Shown one piece after another: positions 1 to 7,002 of a stretch of 9,062 nucleotides of DNA. The notes under the pieces are model-generated. The model had not been told where the DNA came from. It saw nothing but the letters and a program-made list of their open reading frames with translations, and did not search any database. The DNA is from an uncultured Bacteroidota bacterium (GTDB taxonomy: Bacteria; Bacteroidota; Bacteroidia; Flavobacteriales; Flavobacteriaceae): contig CAIJFC010000121.1 in NCBI GenBank assembly GCA_903819815.1, positions 1-9,062 on the forward strand, read 5' to 3'. Both the position numbers and the translations under genes were made by a program. Every line of letters starts with the position of its first letter. Positions within the stretch are counted from its first letter, which is position 1.

Positions 1-590
1 AATTTTCCTTGTTGTTCTTCAAATATAACTTCTTCGTCAGAAAGTGTTGTTTTGGCTTCAGGATCCCAATTGACCATTCTGAAACCACGATAGATTAAGC
101 CTTTTTTATGTAAATCGACAAAAGAACGAATTACAGATGCCGACATTTCAGGATCCATGGTGAATTTTGTTCTCTCCCAATCACAAGATGCGCCGAGTTT
201 TTTTAATTGATCTAGAATTACGCCACCATATTTATCGGTCCATTCCCATGCGTGAGCTAAAAATTCTTGACGAGTTAAATCGTCTTTATTGATTCCTTCG
301 GCTTTTAGTTTTGCAACTACTTTAGCTTCGGTAGCTATAGAGGCGTGATCGGTTCCTGGCACCCAACAAGCGTTAAATCCTTTAAGTCTTGCTCTCCGAA
401 TTAATACATCTTGAATGGTGTTGTTTAGCATGTGACCCATATGAAGTACACCTGTAACATTTGGTGGGGGAATAACAATGGTATAGGGAGTTCGATGGTC
501 GGGTGTGGAATGAAAATAGTTGTTTTTCATCCAGTAATCGTACCATTTATCTTCGATGGTTTTTGCGTCAAATTGCGATGGAATCGTCAT
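1..590 (-). CDS. valS: Valyl-tRNA synthetase, N-terminal part (runs off left edge)
   Basis: Class I aminoacyl-tRNA synthetase that charges tRNA-Val with valine in the cytoplasm. Translating the minus strand from the ATG at 590 gives 196 uninterrupted codons to the edge. The reading frame has no stop in the window, so about a quarter of a normal protein of roughly 870-880 residues is visible. Class I landmarks are clear: PPPNVTG at residues 41-47, the HIGH-type ATP-binding motif as HMGH at 50-53, and GTDHASIATE at 79-88. The early FDAKTIEDKWYDYW is the typical ValS opening. The ATG is preceded by an in-register Bacteroidota -7 element 25 bases upstream, which supports this start. Divergent from the DUF1573 gene. 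The KMSKS motif and the editing domain would lie outside the window. IleS and LeuS are the main alternatives, but the N-terminal motifs read as ValS. Confidence 0.96.
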   Translation of the reverse strand, partial: MTIPSQFDAKTIEDKWYDYWMKNNYFHSTPDHRTPYTIVIPPPNVTGVLHMGHMLNNTIQDVLIRRARLKGFNACWVPGTDHASIATEAKVVAKLKAEGINKDDLTRQEFLAHAWEWTDKYGGVILDQLKKLGASCDWERTKFTMDPEMSASVIRSFVDLHKKGLIYRGFRMVNWDPEAKTTLSDEEVIFEEQQGK

Positions 591-614
591 TATAATATAT
601 ATTCGTTATTGCTA

Positions 615-622
615 CAAAAGTA
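615..622 (-). promoter_or_regulatory. Putative -7 promoter element for valS
   Basis: Read on the minus strand this is TACTTTTG, an exact match to the Bacteroidota sigma-A -7 consensus TAnnTTTG. It lies 25 bases from the valS ATG, which would give a leader of about 20 bases. I see no convincing TTTG -33 element at the usual spacing, so the call rests on the -7 match and its position. Confidence 0.5.
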
Positions 623-657
623 AATAATTATACACACTATAAAAAGGGAAATAAAAA

Positions 658-689
658 TTTGTGTGATTAAATAAAAGAAACTACATTTA
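658..689 (+). promoter_or_regulatory. Putative promoter for the DUF1573 gene
   Basis: TTTG at 658-661 and TACATTTA at 682-689 are separated by 20 bases. This resembles the Bacteroidota arrangement of TTTG (-33) and TAnnTTTG (-7), with one mismatch in the last position of the -7 box. The ATG lies 25 bases further on. The match is moderate in an AT-rich spacer, so it is tentative. Confidence 0.35.
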
Positions 690-714
690 CTTGTACTAAT
701 TTAATACCAATTAG

Positions 715-1149
715 ATGAAAAAAACAATCTTACTATTAGCCTTTATCGCCTTAACCAAAATTGGATTTGCTCAGAGTGGCGCTAAAATTGAATTTTTGAA
801 TAAAGACAATACGATTGATTATGGTACGGTGAGTAAAGATTCAGATAGCGGACTTCGCACTTTTGAATTTAAAAACACAGGCGATGCGCCATTGATAATT
901 TCAAATGTACAATCTACTTGTGGATGTACTGTTCCCACCAAGCCAACTGAGCCAATTATGCCAGGAATGACCGGTAAAATTGATATAAAATACAATATGA
1001 ATCCTGGACCTATTCGTAAAACAATTACCGTTGAATCGAATGCTATTAATGTAGAAGGTGGAAAGATTGCCCTGAAAATAAAGGGAGAAGTAATTGTAAA
1101 ACCGGAAGTTAATATCTTAGAAAAGAAAAAAACGCTGCCTAGTCAATAA
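715..1149 (+). CDS. Exported DUF1573 domain protein
   Basis: A 144-residue exported protein. Residues 1-19 form a Sec signal peptide (MKK, hydrophobic run, FAQ), with likely cleavage after A19. There is no lipobox, so it is probably periplasmic or secreted. The mature part is one DUF1573 domain, a small beta-sandwich family abundant in Bacteroidota. It shows the family's hallmarks: FKNTG at 52-56, the STCGCT motif with Cys69 and Cys71, and the following MPGMTGKIDIKYN strand. A lysine-rich C-terminal tail follows. Biochemical function of the family is not established, and the conserved CxC might bind a metal or form a disulfide, which is speculation. It stands as its own unit, with a promoter-like sequence upstream and a strong terminator downstream. 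No Shine-Dalgarno sequence is visible, as is normal in this phylum. Confidence 0.9.
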   Translation: MKKTILLLAFIALTKIGFAQSGAKIEFLNKDNTIDYGTVSKDSDSGLRTFEFKNTGDAPLIISNVQSTCGCTVPTKPTEPIMPGMTGKIDIKYNMNPGPIRKTITVESNAINVEGGKIALKIKGEVIVKPEVNILEKKKTLPSQ

Positions 1150-1169
1150 TATTTTACACTTATAAATAG

Positions 1170-1195
1170 AGCGCTTCAATCGAGGCGCTTTTTTT
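1170..1195 (+). terminator. Rho-independent terminator after the DUF1573 gene
   Basis: An eight-pair stem is formed by AGCGCTTC at 1170-1177 and GAGGCGCT at 1182-1189, with one G-U pair and an AATC loop. It is followed by a run of seven T. It lies 20 bases beyond the stop codon and separates this gene from the aminotransferase. Confidence 0.9.
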
Positions 1196-1266
1196 ATATA
1201 AAGTTTGCTAATTTCTCTTTATTTTTAAAATAAATATTGCAAATTTGCATTTCAAAACTAATTAGT

Positions 1267-2460
1267 ATGCCTAAAATTTCAAATAAAGGAATTCAAATGC
1301 CGGAGTCTCCAATTCGTAAATTGGTACCTTATGCGGAAATCGCAAAAAAGAAAGGGAATAAAGTGTACCATTTAAACATTGGTCAACCCGATATTAAAAC
1401 TCCAGAAGTGGCAATGAATTCTATTAAAAATCTTGATATTAAGGTTTTAGAATACAGTCATTCAGCTGGATTTGAAAGTTATAGAACGAAGTTGTCTCAA
1501 TTTTATAAGAATATAGGATTACCAATAGATGTTGCCGATATAATTATTACCACTGGTGGTTCCGAGGCGTTGCTATTTGCGATGGGAAGTACCATGGATT
1601 TTGGTGATGAAGTGATTATTCCGGAGCCGTTCTATGCCAATTACAGTGGTTTTTCAACTGCATCTGGCGTAAAAGTAGTTCCTGTAATTTCAACAATTGA
1701 AACTGGATTTGCGTTGCCTCCAATCGCCGACTTTGAGCGATTAATTACGCCTAAAACCAAGGCAATACTAATATGCAATCCAGGAAATCCAACTGGTTAT
1801 TTGTATTCCAAAGAGGAAATGATGCAATTGGCTAAATTGGTTAAAAAACACGATTTATTTTTAATTGCCGATGAGGTTTATAGAGAATTTACTTATGATG
1901 GTGACATTCACTATTCGGTGATGAATATTCCTGGATTAGAAGAAAATGCCATTATGATTGATTCCGTTTCAAAACGATACAGTATGTGTGGCGCAAGAAT
2001 TGGTTGTCTTGTTTCTAAAAATAAAGAGTTAATGGCTACGGCAATGAAATTTGCGCAAGCAAGATTGAGTCCGCCAACATTTGCACAAATAGCAAGTGAA
2101 GCAGCATTAGATACACCCCAAAGTTATTTTGATGAAGTAATTTTAGAATATAGAAGTCGTCGAGATACTTTAGTAGAAGAATTAAATAAAATAGATGGGG
2201 TAGTGGTAAGTAAACCAAAAGGCGCTTTTTATTGTATTGCACAGTTGCCAATTGATAATGCAGATAAATTTGCTCAATGGATGCTTGAATCGTATGATTT
2301 AAATAAAGAAACTGTTATGGTGGCTCCAGCTGCAGGATTTTATTCAACACCGGGAGTAGGTCTAAATGAAGTAAGAATTGCTTACGTTTTAAATAAAACT
2401 GATTTAATTCGCTCGGTAGAAATATTAAAAAACGCAATTTCGGTTTATAATTCAAAATAG
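1267..2460 (+). CDS. Class I/II pyridoxal-phosphate aminotransferase
   Basis: A fold-type I aminotransferase of 397 residues, the normal length. It transfers an amino group between an amino acid and a 2-oxo acid in the cytoplasm, but substrate specificity cannot be read from sequence. The family resembles aspartate/aromatic-type enzymes. Visible landmarks are NIGQPDIKTP near 37-46, the phosphate-loop TTGGSEALL at 95-103, NPGNPTG at 171-177 (Asn174), and ADEVY at 201-205 (Asp202, which pairs with the PLP pyridine nitrogen). Lys236 in SVSKRYSM forms the Schiff base, Arg244 is a phosphate ligand, and Arg370 in NEVRIAY is the expected substrate-carboxylate arginine. A longer frame opens at 1237, but the ATG at 1267 is preferred. 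It gives the usual MPKISNKGIQMPESPIRKL opening, and the 1237 ATG falls within AT-rich spacer beside a -7-like CAAATTTG at 1240-1247. Terminators on both sides suggest a single-gene unit. Confidence 0.93.
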   Translation: MPKISNKGIQMPESPIRKLVPYAEIAKKKGNKVYHLNIGQPDIKTPEVAMNSIKNLDIKVLEYSHSAGFESYRTKLSQFYKNIGLPIDVADIIITTGGSEALLFAMGSTMDFGDEVIIPEPFYANYSGFSTASGVKVVPVISTIETGFALPPIADFERLITPKTKAILICNPGNPTGYLYSKEEMMQLAKLVKKHDLFLIADEVYREFTYDGDIHYSVMNIPGLEENAIMIDSVSKRYSMCGARIGCLVSKNKELMATAMKFAQARLSPPTFAQIASEAALDTPQSYFDEVILEYRSRRDTLVEELNKIDGVVVSKPKGAFYCIAQLPIDNADKFAQWMLESYDLNKETVMVAPAAGFYSTPGVGLNEVRIAYVLNKTDLIRSVEILKNAISVYNSK

Positions 2461-2481
2461 AAATTATACTTTAAAATTATT

Positions 2482-2518
2482 AAAACTTCGTTAATGTATT
2501 TATTAGCGAAGTTTTTTT
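2482..2518 (+). terminator. Rho-independent terminator after the aminotransferase gene
   Basis: A long stem is formed by AACTTCGTTAAT at 2484-2495 and ATTAGCGAAGTT at 2502-2513 (12 pairs, one G-U). A-T pairs extend it outward to 2482 and the loop is GTATTT. Seven T follow at 2512-2518. It starts 22 bases after the stop codon. Confidence 0.9.
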
Positions 2519-2556
2519 ATTTATTTTTATAAAATTATTGATTAGGACATTTTATA

Positions 2557-3225
2557 ATGAAAATCAAATTTTGTTTATTGGTGTTTTTGTTTTTTTCTTC
2601 CCTTTGCTATTCTCAATTTGATAATGGTAATACTACTTTTCAAATTTCACCAATAAAGAACACTTCTATTTCAAAATCAAAGAGTTCGTCTACACTATTT
2701 AATCCGATTTCACCAATAACTCCAAATTTTCAAGACCTTCCTGAGACGAAAGAACCTGAAATTATATTTCAAAAAATAGGTGGCTCTAAACCTTTAGATC
2801 TTACCATGAAAAGTGATTTTGTAAATCCAGGCGCTATTTACCAAGAAAAATTGAATAAAATAAGTGATGGCGAAGTAACTCAAGAATTCAGAAGAAATCA
2901 GAATTTAGGGGATTTTAAAACAAAATCTTTATTTGTAAAAATTCTTTGTCGTGACAATCAATTTGTTGATGGCGATCGAGTTAGAATTTACATTAACGAT
3001 TTAATTATCCAAGAGAACATATTATTAGAAGGAGATTACCAAACCTTTGAAATTTCACTTAAGAATGGCTTTAACAAAATAGATATTGAAGCGATAAATC
3101 AAGGTTCTTCAGGACCAAACACTGCTGAATTTCGAGTTATTGACGATAAAGGCGTTTCAATTTCAGCAAACCAATGGAATCTTTCAACTGGTTTTAAGGC
3201 TACAATAGTACTTGTAAAAGAATAA
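2557..3225 (+). CDS. Secreted protein of unknown function with a C-terminal beta-rich domain
   Basis: A 222-residue protein that I cannot assign to a named family. Residues 1-19 are a clear Sec signal peptide (MKIKF, a long Leu/Phe run, CYS then QF), with no lipobox. Residues 20-65 are rich in Ser, Thr, Asn and Pro and look disordered. From about residue 122 to the end the sequence alternates like beta strands and contains FVDGDRVRIYIND (136-148), an FEISLKNGFNKIDIEAINQG segment (164-183) and SGPNTAEFRVID (185-196). From memory, a pattern of DGD, IYIN, a G-N-x-I strand and PNTA recurs in exported Bacteroidota proteins, perhaps as a carbohydrate-binding-like or adhesive sandwich. No catalytic residues are evident. 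An AGGA at 2544-2547, nine bases from the ATG, could serve as a weak ribosome-binding site. It ends one base from the convergent rlmD gene with no terminator. Confidence 0.8.
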   Translation: MKIKFCLLVFLFFSSLCYSQFDNGNTTFQISPIKNTSISKSKSSSTLFNPISPITPNFQDLPETKEPEIIFQKIGGSKPLDLTMKSDFVNPGAIYQEKLNKISDGEVTQEFRRNQNLGDFKTKSLFVKILCRDNQFVDGDRVRIYINDLIIQENILLEGDYQTFEISLKNGFNKIDIEAINQGSSGPNTAEFRVIDDKGVSISANQWNLSTGFKATIVLVKE

Positions 3226-3226
3226 G

Positions 3227-4639
3227 TTATCTTTTTTCTAATAGCACTACATTTTCAACATGGTGTGTTTGTGGAAACATATCAACAGGACGAACACGTG
3301 TTACTTTATATTTCTCGTCCATTAAAGCTAAATCGCGGGCTTGTGTAGCCGAATTACAACTTACGTAAACAATTTTTTGAGGTTCAATTTTCAATATTTG
3401 TTCGATAACGTCTTTGTGCATTCCATCTCTTGGTGGATCGGTAATAATCACATCGGGTTGGCCGTGTTTTGCTATAAATGCTTCATTGAAAACCACTTTC
3501 ATATCGCCTACAAAAAACTCACAATTGGTAATATTATTTCTTTCGGCATTAGCTTTAGCATCAATAATAGCTTCAGGAACACTTTCTACGCCAATTACTT
3601 TTTTAGCTTTTTTAGAAACAAATTGAGCAATAGTTCCGGTTCCTGTATACAAATCGTAAACAATTTCATTACCAGTTAATCCAGCAAAATCTCTAGTTAT
3701 TTTATATAATTCAAAGGCTTGGTCAGAATTGGTTTGATAAAATGATTTTGCATTAATACTAAATTTCAATCCTTCCATTTCTTCCAAAATGTAATCTCGG
3801 CCTTTGTATAATTTGATATTGGTATCATACAAAGTATCATTTGCTTTTTGGTTAATAACGTATTGCAATGAAGTAATTTTCGGAAATTTTTCATACAAAT
3901 GATCTAAAAGCAGTTCCCGATTTTGTTTATCATCTTCAAAAAACTGAATCAATACCATGATTTCACCCGTTGATGCAGTTCTTAACATCAAGGTTCTTAA
4001 TAATCCTTCATGACTTCTTGGATTAAAGAAAGAAAGGTTATTTAAGTTGGCAAAATCTCTAATTTCGTTACGAATTTCATTGGAAGGATCTTCTTGAAGA
4101 TGACATTTTTTAATGTCTAAAATTTTGTCCCACATTTTAGGAATATGAAATCCAAGTGCATTTCTATTTCCTAAATCTTCTTCGCTTTCAATCTCGTCTT
4201 GCGTTAACCAACGGCTATTTGAAAAACCAAACTCCATTTTATTTCTATAGAAAAACTGCTTATCAGAGCCTAAAATAGGTTCGAATTCAGGAAGTTCAAT
4301 TTTACCAATTCTCTGCAAATGATTTTTCACTTCATTTTGTTTGTATAATAGTTGTTGACTGTATTTCATATTTTGCCATTTACAACCACCACAAACACCA
4401 AAATGTTCACATATAGGTTCTATTCTGTGTTCAGAAAACTCATGAAATCTAACCGCCTTCCCTTCGTAATAGGCTTTTCTTTTCTTTAATGTTTGAATAT
4501 CAACTACGTCACCAGGAACAACATTTGGAATAAAGATAACTTTTCCATCGGGTGCTTTCGCTACTGAAACGCCTTTAGCACCAGCGTCAAGTACTTTTAT
4601 ATGATCGAATACGATTTTGTTTGTGATTTTTTTAGACAT
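3227..4639 (-). CDS. rlmD: 23S rRNA (uracil-C5)-methyltransferase, RlmD/RumA type
   Basis: A SAM-dependent RNA m5U methyltransferase of 470 residues, expected to methylate a uracil of 23S rRNA (U1939 in E. coli numbering for RlmD). Domains run in order. An N-terminal TRAM-like RNA-binding domain covers about 5-66. The iron-sulfur cysteines follow in the pattern CEHFGVCGGC (Cys77, Cys83, Cys86), with a fourth at Cys179. The central RNA-binding region includes FYQTN at 300-304, and the C-terminal half is a Rossmann methyltransferase domain. The SAM motif is DLYTGTGTIAQF (329-340), motif IV is DPPRDG (401-406), the nucleophile is Cys428 in YVSCNS, and the likely general base is Glu462 in HHVENV. 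All key residues of an active iron-sulfur enzyme are present. Related TrmA-family enzymes may target U747 or both sites, so the exact position is inferred. Tail to tail with the secreted-protein gene. Confidence 0.93.
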   Translation of the reverse strand: MSKKITNKIVFDHIKVLDAGAKGVSVAKAPDGKVIFIPNVVPGDVVDIQTLKKRKAYYEGKAVRFHEFSEHRIEPICEHFGVCGGCKWQNMKYSQQLLYKQNEVKNHLQRIGKIELPEFEPILGSDKQFFYRNKMEFGFSNSRWLTQDEIESEEDLGNRNALGFHIPKMWDKILDIKKCHLQEDPSNEIRNEIRDFANLNNLSFFNPRSHEGLLRTLMLRTASTGEIMVLIQFFEDDKQNRELLLDHLYEKFPKITSLQYVINQKANDTLYDTNIKLYKGRDYILEEMEGLKFSINAKSFYQTNSDQAFELYKITRDFAGLTGNEIVYDLYTGTGTIAQFVSKKAKKVIGVESVPEAIIDAKANAERNNITNCEFFVGDMKVVFNEAFIAKHGQPDVIITDPPRDGMHKDVIEQILKIEPQKIVYVSCNSATQARDLALMDEKYKVTRVRPVDMFPQTHHVENVVLLEKR

Positions 4640-4643
4640 AGCG

Positions 4644-4651
4644 CAAAAATA
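4644..4651 (-). promoter_or_regulatory. Putative -7 element very close to the rlmD start
   Basis: On the minus strand this is TATTTTTG, an exact TAnnTTTG match, ending only four bases before the rlmD ATG. If used, transcription would begin at or within a few bases of the start codon, giving a leaderless or nearly leaderless mRNA. A TTTG lies upstream, but at about 14 bases, shorter than the usual spacing. The element may be a chance match in AT-rich DNA. Confidence 0.35.
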
Positions 4652-4725
4652 AGTTTTTATAAATCCAAAAGTTGAATATTTTGATAAATTTTTAAGGAAA
4701 TGATACTAAAGCAGGAGTGTAAAAA

Positions 4726-5502
4726 TTAAAATCCTTCAAAAACCCCCAAACCAAATAATGCAAAATCATATTTTACAGGGTCGTTTGGGTCGTAAATTCT
4801 AAGTTTTGAATCCAGTTCAAATAGCGCTTTCCCATCATTTTGAGTTCTTTTTAAAAGGCCTAATTTTCGGGCAACATTTCCAGAATGCACGTCTAATGGG
4901 CAGGAAAGTTGGGATGGTGCTATTGATTTCCAAATTCCTAAATCGACGCCTTTGTTGTCTTGACGAACCATCCAGCGAAGAAACATATTGATTCTTTTGG
5001 CTGCAGAATTTCCTAATGGGTCAGAAATGTGTTTTTCTGTTCTAGTTAGATGTGGCAATTCGAAAAATACTTTTTTGAATTCTGAAATGGCCGTTTGCAT
5101 TGCTCTTGAATCGTTACTATTTATTTGGCCATTGTAAAAAACAGCTTCTAATCCATTATGGTTTGTATAGATATTTTTTAGACTTGTAATAAAATACTGA
5201 AAATCCAAACTGTTAAATGTTCTATGGACAAAAGTTTCCAGTCTTTCCAAATCACTTTCAGAATGCGACATCACAAAATCATAGGGGGTATTTCCCATTA
5301 ATTCCATCATGCGATTTGAATTTTTAATGATCATTTTACGATTTCCCCATGAAATTGTTGCGCTTAAAAAACCTGAAATTTCAATGTCCTCTTTTTGGGA
5401 AAACAAATGCGGAATTTGAATGGGATCACTTTCAATAAAATTCGGATTGTTGTACAATTCGACTTTTTCATCAAGAAAAGATTTGATTTCGGTATTTGTC
5501 AT
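4726..5502 (-). CDS. TIGR02757 (DUF2400) family protein
   Basis: A 258-residue soluble protein that I recognise as the TIGR02757/DUF2400 family, common in Bacteroidota and without an established function. No signal peptide or membrane segment is seen, so it is probably cytoplasmic. Conserved-looking blocks are EISGFLSATISWGNRKMI (41-58), SDPLGNSAAKRINMFLRWMV (160-179), PLDVHSGNVARKLGLL (202-217) and YDPNDPVKYDFALFGLGV (237-254). The KRIN and LDVHSGNVARKLG segments recall the Lys-containing hairpin and the catalytic-Asp segment of HhH-GPD DNA glycosylases, with Lys169 and Asp204 as counterparts. This is my inference. It begins 15 bases after the stop of the upstream LolD-like gene and is almost certainly cotranscribed with it. 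No terminator is visible in the 86 bases before rlmD. Confidence 0.85.
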   Translation of the reverse strand: MTNTEIKSFLDEKVELYNNPNFIESDPIQIPHLFSQKEDIEISGFLSATISWGNRKMIIKNSNRMMELMGNTPYDFVMSHSESDLERLETFVHRTFNSLDFQYFITSLKNIYTNHNGLEAVFYNGQINSNDSRAMQTAISEFKKVFFELPHLTRTEKHISDPLGNSAAKRINMFLRWMVRQDNKGVDLGIWKSIAPSQLSCPLDVHSGNVARKLGLLKRTQNDGKALFELDSKLRIYDPNDPVKYDFALFGLGVFEGF

Positions 5503-5517
5503 TTTATAGTTGGATCC

Positions 5518-6198
5518 CTATAAATGGTTACTAATTTGCCCGTCAATCATAACCAATTTTCTATCAGCCATATCGGCTAATTCTTCATTGTGGGTTACAA
5601 TTACAAACGTTTGTCCAAATTCATCACGCAATTTAAAAAACAATTGGTGCAAATTTTCTGCTGAAGCAGTATCTAAATTTCCTGAAGGTTCATCAGCAAA
5701 AATAATCGAAGGCTTGTTAATTAAGGCTCTGGCAACTGCAACACGTTGTTGTTCTCCTCCTGAAAGTTCATTTGGCTTATGTTTGATGCGGTGAGAAAGT
5801 CCAAGGTAATCTAATAATTTTTTGGCTTCTATTTCGGTTTCTTGCTTTGATTTATTAGCTATAAATGCGGGAATACATACATTTTCTAGGGCTGTAAATT
5901 CGGGTAATAATTGATGAAATTGGAAAATAAAACCCAAGTTTAAGTTTCGAAATTTAGACAATTCTTTATCGTTCATTGACAAAGCGTTTTGACCATTTAT
6001 AATCAATTCAGAAACTTGATCTTCATTTTTATAAGAATTGGGTCTGTCTAATGTACCTAAAATTTGCAAAAGCGTCGTTTTTCCAGCTCCCGATGAACCA
6101 ACAATCGATACGATTTCCCCTTTTTGAATATGCAAATCAACTCCTTTTAACACTTGGAGTTGGTCGTAATATTTCACAATTTTTTTAGCTTCTATCAT
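5518..6198 (-). CDS. lolD: LolD-like ABC transporter ATP-binding protein
   Basis: A cytoplasmic ATPase subunit of the MacB/LolD type, 226 residues. LolD powers LolCE, which releases outer-membrane lipoproteins from the inner membrane. All nucleotide-binding motifs are intact: Walker A GSSGAGKT (34-41), Q-loop Gln93 in IFQFHQLLPEFTALENV, signature LSGGEQQR (145-152), Walker B IIFADE (165-170) and H-loop His203. The LLPEFTALENV stretch is typical of LolD and its close relatives. The frame extends upstream to 6225, but the ATG at 6198 is chosen. It gives the usual MIEAKKIVKYY opening, and the 6225 ATG lies inside a promoter-like element. No permease gene is adjacent, which I recall as common in Bacteroidota where lolC/E lies elsewhere. 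FtsE and MacB-type exporters are alternatives. It leads a two-gene unit with the TIGR02757 gene. Confidence 0.88.
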   Translation of the reverse strand: MIEAKKIVKYYDQLQVLKGVDLHIQKGEIVSIVGSSGAGKTTLLQILGTLDRPNSYKNEDQVSELIINGQNALSMNDKELSKFRNLNLGFIFQFHQLLPEFTALENVCIPAFIANKSKQETEIEAKKLLDYLGLSHRIKHKPNELSGGEQQRVAVARALINKPSIIFADEPSGNLDTASAENLHQLFFKLRDEFGQTFVIVTHNEELADMADRKLVMIDGQISNHL

Positions 6199-6222
6199 AA
6201 CGGAACGGTTTCTACAAAGAAA

Positions 6223-6253
6223 CAAAGATTTTCACGATTATTGAAAATAACAA
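6223..6253 (-). promoter_or_regulatory. Putative promoter for the lolD-TIGR02757 unit
   Basis: Read on the minus strand, TTG (6251-6253) is followed after 20 bases by AATCTTTG (6223-6230). This fits the Bacteroidota -33/-7 arrangement with one mismatch in the first base of TAnnTTTG. It lies 24 bases upstream of the chosen lolD ATG and argues against the longer start at 6225. Confidence 0.35.
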
Positions 6254-6319
6254 GTGAAAAAATTATTCTTCAAATTATAATATTTAGTTAATTGCAAATC
6301 AATAGTTATCTATTCTTGA

Positions 6320-6327
6320 TAAATTTG
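6320..6327 (+). promoter_or_regulatory. Putative -7 promoter element for msrA
   Basis: TAAATTTG is an exact match to the Bacteroidota -7 consensus TAnnTTTG, 14 bases before the msrA ATG. The nearest upstream TTG (6292-6294) is 25 bases away, longer than usual, so the -33 element is uncertain. Confidence 0.45.
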
Positions 6328-6341
6328 TAAAAATATTAAAT

Positions 6342-6989
6342 ATGAAAACGAAAATCAGTATTCTATTATCAATTTTAGCTTTTTCGTGTCAATCAAAAGA
6401 AAAAGTTCAAGATTTACCTCATTTAAAACCTAACAAACCAATGGAAATTCAAGATAAATTAGAAGTAGCAACTTTTGCAGGTGGTTGTTTTTGGTGTACC
6501 GAAGCCGTATTTTTAGAATTAGAAGGGGTTAAAACAGTCACATCAGGTTACATTGGAGGAAAAACCATAAATCCAACTTACAAAGAGATTTGCAATGGTG
6601 ATACAGGTCACGCCGAAGCAATCCAAATTACATTTGATCCAAGTAAAATATCTTTCGGCGAACTTCTAGAAGTGTTTTTTGCCACTCACGATCCTACTAC
6701 ATTAAACCGTCAAGGAAATGATTCAGGAACACAATATAGAAGTGAAATTTTCTATCATAATGAGAATCAAAAGAAGTTATCTGAAGATTATATTGCTTTA
6801 TTAAAAATAGAAAACACTTTTGGAAAGCCAATTGTAACGGTTATATCTAAAGCTACTAAGTTTTACGAAGCAGAGGATTACCATCAGAATTATTACAACC
6901 AAAATCAATCGCAAGGATATTGTAGTTACGTAATTACTCCAAAAGTGGAGAAAGTGAGAAAACTATTCAAAGACAAACTCAAAAAATAA
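6342..6989 (+). CDS. msrA: Peptide-methionine (S)-S-oxide reductase MsrA, lipoprotein form
   Basis: Reduces the S-epimer of methionine sulfoxide in proteins, repairing oxidative damage. The 215-residue protein begins with a short lipoprotein signal ending in ILAFSC (Cys16 would be lipidated). A roughly 25-residue linker rich in Lys and Pro follows, then the catalytic domain from about residue 41. The MsrA signature AGGCFWCTEAVF carries nucleophile Cys49, with Cys52 in the GCFWC motif. GYIGGKTINPTY (69-80), TGHAEA (88-93) and the RQGNDSGTQYRS block (123-134) are all conserved. Cys194 near the C-terminus (GYCSYVI) is a likely recycling cysteine. The lipobox implies anchoring on the periplasmic side rather than the usual cytoplasmic location, so reducing power would have to be supplied across the membrane. 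No MsrB is fused or adjacent. It is a monocistronic unit closed by a strong terminator. Confidence 0.95.
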   Translation: MKTKISILLSILAFSCQSKEKVQDLPHLKPNKPMEIQDKLEVATFAGGCFWCTEAVFLELEGVKTVTSGYIGGKTINPTYKEICNGDTGHAEAIQITFDPSKISFGELLEVFFATHDPTTLNRQGNDSGTQYRSEIFYHNENQKKLSEDYIALLKIENTFGKPIVTVISKATKFYEAEDYHQNYYNQNQSQGYCSYVITPKVEKVRKLFKDKLKK

Positions 6990-7002
6990 TATTTCAAATA
7001 CT

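Noticed and set aside
432..623. Plus-strand 63-residue open frame
   Set aside because: It lies antisense to the valS N-terminus, which has unmistakable synthetase motifs, and its protein has no recognisable features.
1237..1266. Ten-residue N-terminal extension of the aminotransferase
   Set aside because: The extension MQICISKLIS is unlike family N-termini and its ATG falls in the probable promoter region. The ATG at 1267 gives the standard start.
3341..3679. Plus-strand open frames of 112 and 70 residues within rlmD
   Set aside because: They are antisense to the conserved methyltransferase domain and show no signal, domain or start context of their own.
5510..5794. Plus-strand 94-residue open frame
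   Set aside because: It is the antisense shadow of the ABC signature and Walker B region of the LolD-like gene.
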